A stretch of 64,000 nucleotides of DNA from Sepiola atlantica (taxonomy: Eukaryota > Mollusca > Cephalopoda > Sepiida > Sepiolidae), in the NCBI GenBank assembly GCA_963556195.1, contig OY744525.1, forward strand, positions 77,535,844 through 77,599,843, written 5' to 3'. Under the pieces are notes generated by a model that was not told the DNA's origin, searched no databases, and saw nothing but the letters and a program-made list of their open reading frames with translations. Made by a program: the position numbers and the translations under genes. This document shows, piece by piece, positions 60,101 through 64,000 of this stretch (its first letter is position 1; the number at the start of each line of letters is the position of its first letter).

Positions 60101-60595
60101 GTGAGATTTTAATTTTTTAATTTTTTTTATTTACAAACGTATTGCAATCTAATATCCTAATTTAGAATGGCCCCATCAAACTTTCATCCAAATTCTCAGT
60201 AGCTCCATACGTTTACAGTGGCAACTTGCCTTATTTCGGGTGAACTAAGTTAAAAATATATATTTGTTTTTGTTTCAGAATTAAATTATATTCATCATTA
60301 CAGATAGGTTGATAATATATTCATGGAATGTCTTGCATCTCATCAGAATAAAGCAGAATGTTAAAATGTATACATTACTTTTTCAGAGAGCTTAAAAGCT
60401 CTCTGAAAAAGTAATGTATACATTTTAACAATATTTTACTCTTTTCCATAGACTGAAGGAAATATGATATATTTTTATACTTCAAAATTAGCATCATTAT
60501 TTCACTATGAAAACATCAGTTTCATTCAATTTTTCATGAAAAAAATATGTAGGTTTTTTTATTGATATATTTTAATTGTATTTTATTCATGTTAG
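60101..60595 (+). other. Gene F intron between coding exons 1 and 2
   Basis: A short intron unlike those of B/D, containing the perfect hairpin at 60360. It contains GTGGCAACTTGCCTTATTTCGG at about 60220, similar to GTGGCAATATGCCTTGTTTGC at about 24383 near the gene C relic. Confidence 0.5.
60360..60429. repeat. Perfect 34-bp-arm hairpin, 2-nt loop
   Basis: GTTAAAATGTATACATTACT plus TTTTCAGAGAGCTT (60360-60393), AA, then its exact reverse complement to 60429. It has the same tight-loop architecture as 53960 and 51777. Confidence 0.93.
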
Positions 60596-60758
60596 ATGTA
60601 TTTTCAGGATGTGGCATTGCCTCCTGGTAATGAAAGAAACCGGAAAAAGACTTTTCAGACACAAGATTATAACAGTAAAAGATCTCTAAAATTTTCTAAC
60701 ACTGAGGAACAACAAAGATGGGAAGGAAATACAAGACAGCCTTCTGAAGAAGGATTGG
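60596..60758 (+). CDS. Gene F, coding exon 2
   Basis: 163 nt, acceptor TTCATGTTAG (ends 60595), donor TTGG|GTGAGT (60759). MYFQDVALPPGNERNRKK start, longer than the other genes' exon 2 and with a distinct C-terminal half (EEQQRWEGNTRQPSEEG). Phases 0 and 1. Confidence 0.88.
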
Positions 60759-60782
60759 GTGAGTTATGGATAACAAAAATTC

Positions 60783-60786
<4 letters not shown>

Positions 60787-60843
<57 letters not shown>
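60787..60843. repeat. (TA)n microsatellite
   Basis: About 28 TA units directly before a repeat head. Confidence 0.95.
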
Positions 60844-60848
<5 letters not shown>

Positions 60849-60849
60849 T

Positions 60850-60900
60850 ACTAGCTGGTTTTACCAGTTCGCTATTGCTTCGCAAAGTAAGCTACTTGAA
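60850..60900 (+). mobile_element. ACTAGC repeat head
   Basis: ACTAGCTGGTTTTACCAGTT then CGCTATTGCTTCGC. A diverged member of the family, again directly after TA repeats. Confidence 0.45.
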
Positions 60901-62439
60901 ACCAACATTTTAAATAATAAACATTTCATTCAAAAGTTTCTTGTAGACACAAGACAAAAACGTTCACATTTATTCATATATTTATTCATATAGATAGATA
61001 AATATTAACATTTTGGTAATTTTGACAAATTTATTTAACTTTTCAAATGAAGCCAAATTATTTGAAAAGAAAGAAGAAATCAATTCGCCTGAGCGATGGA
61101 GTGTGTCTACGTGTGTGTGGGGGGGAGGGGGCTTTTTTGAAAACGATAAAAAATTTAATTTGCCATCGCTAGAGAAAGAGAATGTGTTAGAGGGAGAAGG
61201 TGAAGAAGGAGAGGGAGTGAGAACGACAGGAAATTTTCTTTTTTATTATTTTTAAAACAGCTCCCTACTCACAGAGAGCAAGAGCATTCACCTCTCCCTC
61301 TCTGTGAACTTTATGCCTCATGAGTATATCTTTCTTGCTAGTTAAGCCATATTAGTTTCATTCAAATTATCTCCCTTGATAATTAATAAGCATATTTTCA
61401 GAAAGCTTTTCATAAATTATTTTATTAATTACTGTTAATATTAACAAAACTATTGCAGAAATATAGGAAAAATTACACAAAGCATTAATTTATTATAGAC
61501 TGTTTAAAAAGTAGTTATGCAAATTAGACAGATATGCGAATGTCTATGGGTCTTTCGTCAGTACTATATATATACCATATTTCAAAGTATTGTTTTGTAT
61601 TATTGATTTAAACAACACTAACTTGTTTTGATGGTAATATAGGAGTGATAAATGAAAAAAACTTCTGTTCAGAAGAATGATATGTATATTCGTGTTGTAA
61701 CTTATATATATATTACATATGTATTTGTCTGTATGACTGTCTAAATTTGAGAATCATGTTCAGACAATTTCTTAAAATATATAAAATATAATTAAAAGGC
61801 ATCAAGCCATTTTTGTAAAAAGATGAGAAATAACTATTTTAATATTAAGCAAATGAAATTATTAACTATGAAAATACTTGCAGTAGAATTATGACAAGAA
61901 AAATGACAGTTAATTTTCACATTGATATATTTTAACTGTATTAATTTAAATGATATGGATTTATTATAATTTGTAGTTTCCCATTTCTGTTTAAAAGGAA
62001 AGCTTATTTAAAACATTAAAATATTATATTTTGTATATTTTATGATTATCCACACACTCTTAATATTAGCTTTATGTAGTATTAAACTTTTAGTGATAAA
62101 AAGAGACAACATATTTAAGTATAATATTTTTCAAAATTAAAACCAAATAAATTTTCAAATTTATTATATCTAATCACATTAAAATGAAAATACTTTTTTA
62201 AATATTGTATATATCATTTTGTGCAATTATTTTTGTATGTGAAAGTATTTTATTTTTCATATGTTGATATATTTTACACAACCCTGCACACAAAAATTTT
62301 TAAAAATTAGTAAAATTAATAGTTTAGTATTATGTTTATCTCATCCTTGAATTATAGCAGCTTACAATGTTATTTAGGAATGCTTTTACCTTTTTAGCCT
62401 TTAAATATTTTTTAGCTTATATTGTTTCTAAACCATTGT

Positions 62440-62900
62440 TCTCGTTCTTCATCAAGATTACTTCATGTTGACAACTAATGGTAATATTTTCAGCATTAAA
62501 ACCTTTTTGAAACAGATCACATTATCTTTGAGTTGCACGGAATATTGCTGTCACAATTTATACCAAGAGATACTGACATTGTACCTGGCATAGAGGCCTT
62601 TGAGTTTTCTGACCGGATCAAAATCTGTTCTGGTCGGTTTCAAGAGAGCATCATCCAAGGCATTATCTCTTCATTTAGAAGAGAAGGGTGTGGGTATTGC
62701 TGATCGTTTGAGGCACCTTTACCAAAAAAATGTCAAAGGGGTCGTTCATAGCTAATTTAGCACCCGTTCAGAGTGCTCCATTTTTGGGAGTGTTGGATTC
62801 TCCACTATAAACTGATCTTGTGTCTAACTTTGTTGCAGTGGGAAGCAAGTAAACAAAATTGGCTTGAATTTATTCTAAAAATATTTTAAAGAATCAACTT
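62440..62900. other. Unidentified GC-richer block
   Basis: Base composition is less AT-rich than the surrounding intron and looks like decayed coding sequence (for example TTTGAGTTTTCTGACCGGAT and AGCATCATCCAAGGCATTAT), but no frame is open for long and no family was recognised. It may be an old transposon or processed gene fragment. A TTAGAAGAATGATATGTATA segment at about 62912 repeats sequence near 61671. Confidence 0.3.
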
Positions 62901-63317
62901 AAAGGATTACATTTAGAAGAATGATATGTATATTCGTGTTGTAACAATTTACCTATCCAAATTACCTATCTTAACTCCTTGAATGTTCACAGGTACAACT
63001 ATTATTATCATCATTACCAGCATGATAATAATAATAATAATAATAATAATAGCAGGAGAAATCGCAATTAATACTCATTTATTAAAACTGTATAAAGGAT
63101 TGTAGGGATGTAATTTTTAAGATTAGTTGATACTAAGGTAAGCATGCGCACACACACACACAATGGAAAGAATAAAAACATGCTAATTATTTTTAAATTG
63201 AAATATGCAATTTCTTTATATTCAGCGAATTAAAAGTTTCATTTTAAAATCTTAATTTTATATATTTATATGTATGAGATTTTTCACATAATTATTTGGT
63301 CTATTTTAAATTTACAG

Positions 63318-63580
63318 ATGTGTACACTTCACAGTATTGTAACCCCCCTTCATCCCAAAGTGCTCAACCACAAACAACCGAAATGAGGTCATTGGGACAG
63401 ACTGCCAGCTACCCAAGTGATACTACAATTGTAGCTCGGGGCTTTTACACACCTTACATGAATGAAAATAATTCTCTAACAGCTACCAACCTTTCTAGTA
63501 GACAGATACAATCAAGTAATGTACCTCTAAGTGGAAGTCAGTCTTCTATCAACAGACCACTCCCCCCTGTACCTCAATAA
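63318..63580 (+). CDS. Gene F, terminal coding exon
   Basis: 263 nt, acceptor AAATTTACAG (ends 63317), TAA at 63578-63580. DVYTSQYCNPPSSQSAQPQ start, SYPSDTTIVARGFYTPYMNEN, end NRPLPPVPQ. It is nine codons shorter than the other last exons because the DSKSYS region after YMNEN is missing. No AATAAA close after the stop. Confidence 0.9.
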
Positions 63581-64000
63581 GAAAAAAACAGATAAAAATG
63601 ATTTTACTAATTTAAAAGAAAAATATTTGAATATTATTTAAATATTAATGTTTATTATTCCAAAATTTTTATTCATCTTCCATAAATTTTTAGAGCACTT
63701 CATACACACTTCACTATTAACAGACTAGCTGTGGGGTATAAATGACTTGTTCCAGTTCTTTCTGACAATCTTTCAGATACAATCCAAAAATTTAGTTTTC
63801 TTTTAGCTTTTACTTATTTAAACTAAAGAAACATAAGTTAAAAATGTGCTTATGCGATAAATAAAACCTGATAGAATGGTTGAAAATAAAAGACAATATT
63901 GTAAACTTATTAATTTGAATTTTACATGTTTCACTAAATTATCTTAGCATTATCAGAAATGTACTAAAAATAAAATCTAATACAAATTCAAATCGTTTTT
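63581..64000. other. 3' flank of gene F
   Basis: AT-rich, probably 3' UTR and spacer. ACTAGCTGTGGGGTATAAAT at 63724 could be another weak repeat head. No array promoter element was found before the window ends. Confidence 0.4.

Larger units (their letters stand above)
60759..63317 (+). other. Gene F intron 2
   Basis: 2.6 kb with a (TA)n tract, an ACTAGC repeat head, a G/A-rich patch (about 61100-61225), an ATTATCTCCCTTGATAAT motif near 61367, an unidentified GC-richer block at 62440-62900 and an (ATA)n tract at 63022-63050. Confidence 0.5.

Noticed and set aside
63690..63740. Next array promoter after gene F
   Set aside because: CATACACACTTCACTATTAAC shares only fragments with the element and lacks the CAGCCATT and TAGGACT blocks.

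Overview
The window is AT-rich, intron-rich animal DNA carrying a tandem head-to-tail array of protocadherin genes, all on the + strand. Expanded protocadherin arrays, large AT-rich introns, a recurrent AAGGGAGATAACT motif and LINE/SINE-like debris suggest a cephalopod mollusc (octopus or squid). This is inferred from gene content only; no species marker was seen.

Layout. Gene A contributes only its last exon (213-502). A wrecked protocadherin (psi1, 6040-7377) follows. Five apparently intact genes come next. B has a leader at 7973-8146 and coding exons ending at 14927. C has a leader at 15646-15818 and ends at 30232. D has a leader at 31766-31932 and ends at 39859. E has a leader at 40601-40773 and ends at 54519. 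F has a leader at 55930-56097 and ends at 63580. Each gene has one short leader exon next to a conserved upstream element, one large coding exon (signal peptide, six cadherin repeats, transmembrane helix, start of tail), a small second coding exon (136, 157 or 163 nt) and a last exon (290 or 263 nt). The last exon ends in a shared proline-rich C-terminus. Splice phases are the same in all five genes (0, then 1).

Two subtypes alternate: B, D and F are type I, C and E are type II, and psi1 is type II-like. B exons 2-3 pair with D, all of C pairs with E, and the D leader and first coding exon pair with F. This implies a roughly 24 kb tandem duplication by unequal exchange within the large exons. 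EC6, the membrane helix and the proximal tail are nearly identical in all five genes. EC2 is the most divergent segment among type I genes. Several tracts look like gene conversion: F EC2, E EC3, and conserved patches inside pseudogenes.

Introns and spacers hold relic exons, two LINE fragments, tRNA-like SINE remnants, a dispersed repeat family with an ACTAGC...GGCATTGCCC head, G-rich and C-rich minisatellites, microsatellites and several perfect long hairpins. The genes probably encode a set of neuronal adhesion receptors that differ outside the cell and share a cytoplasmic output. Each has its own promoter carrying a common element, which resembles vertebrate clustered protocadherins in logic but not in exon layout.
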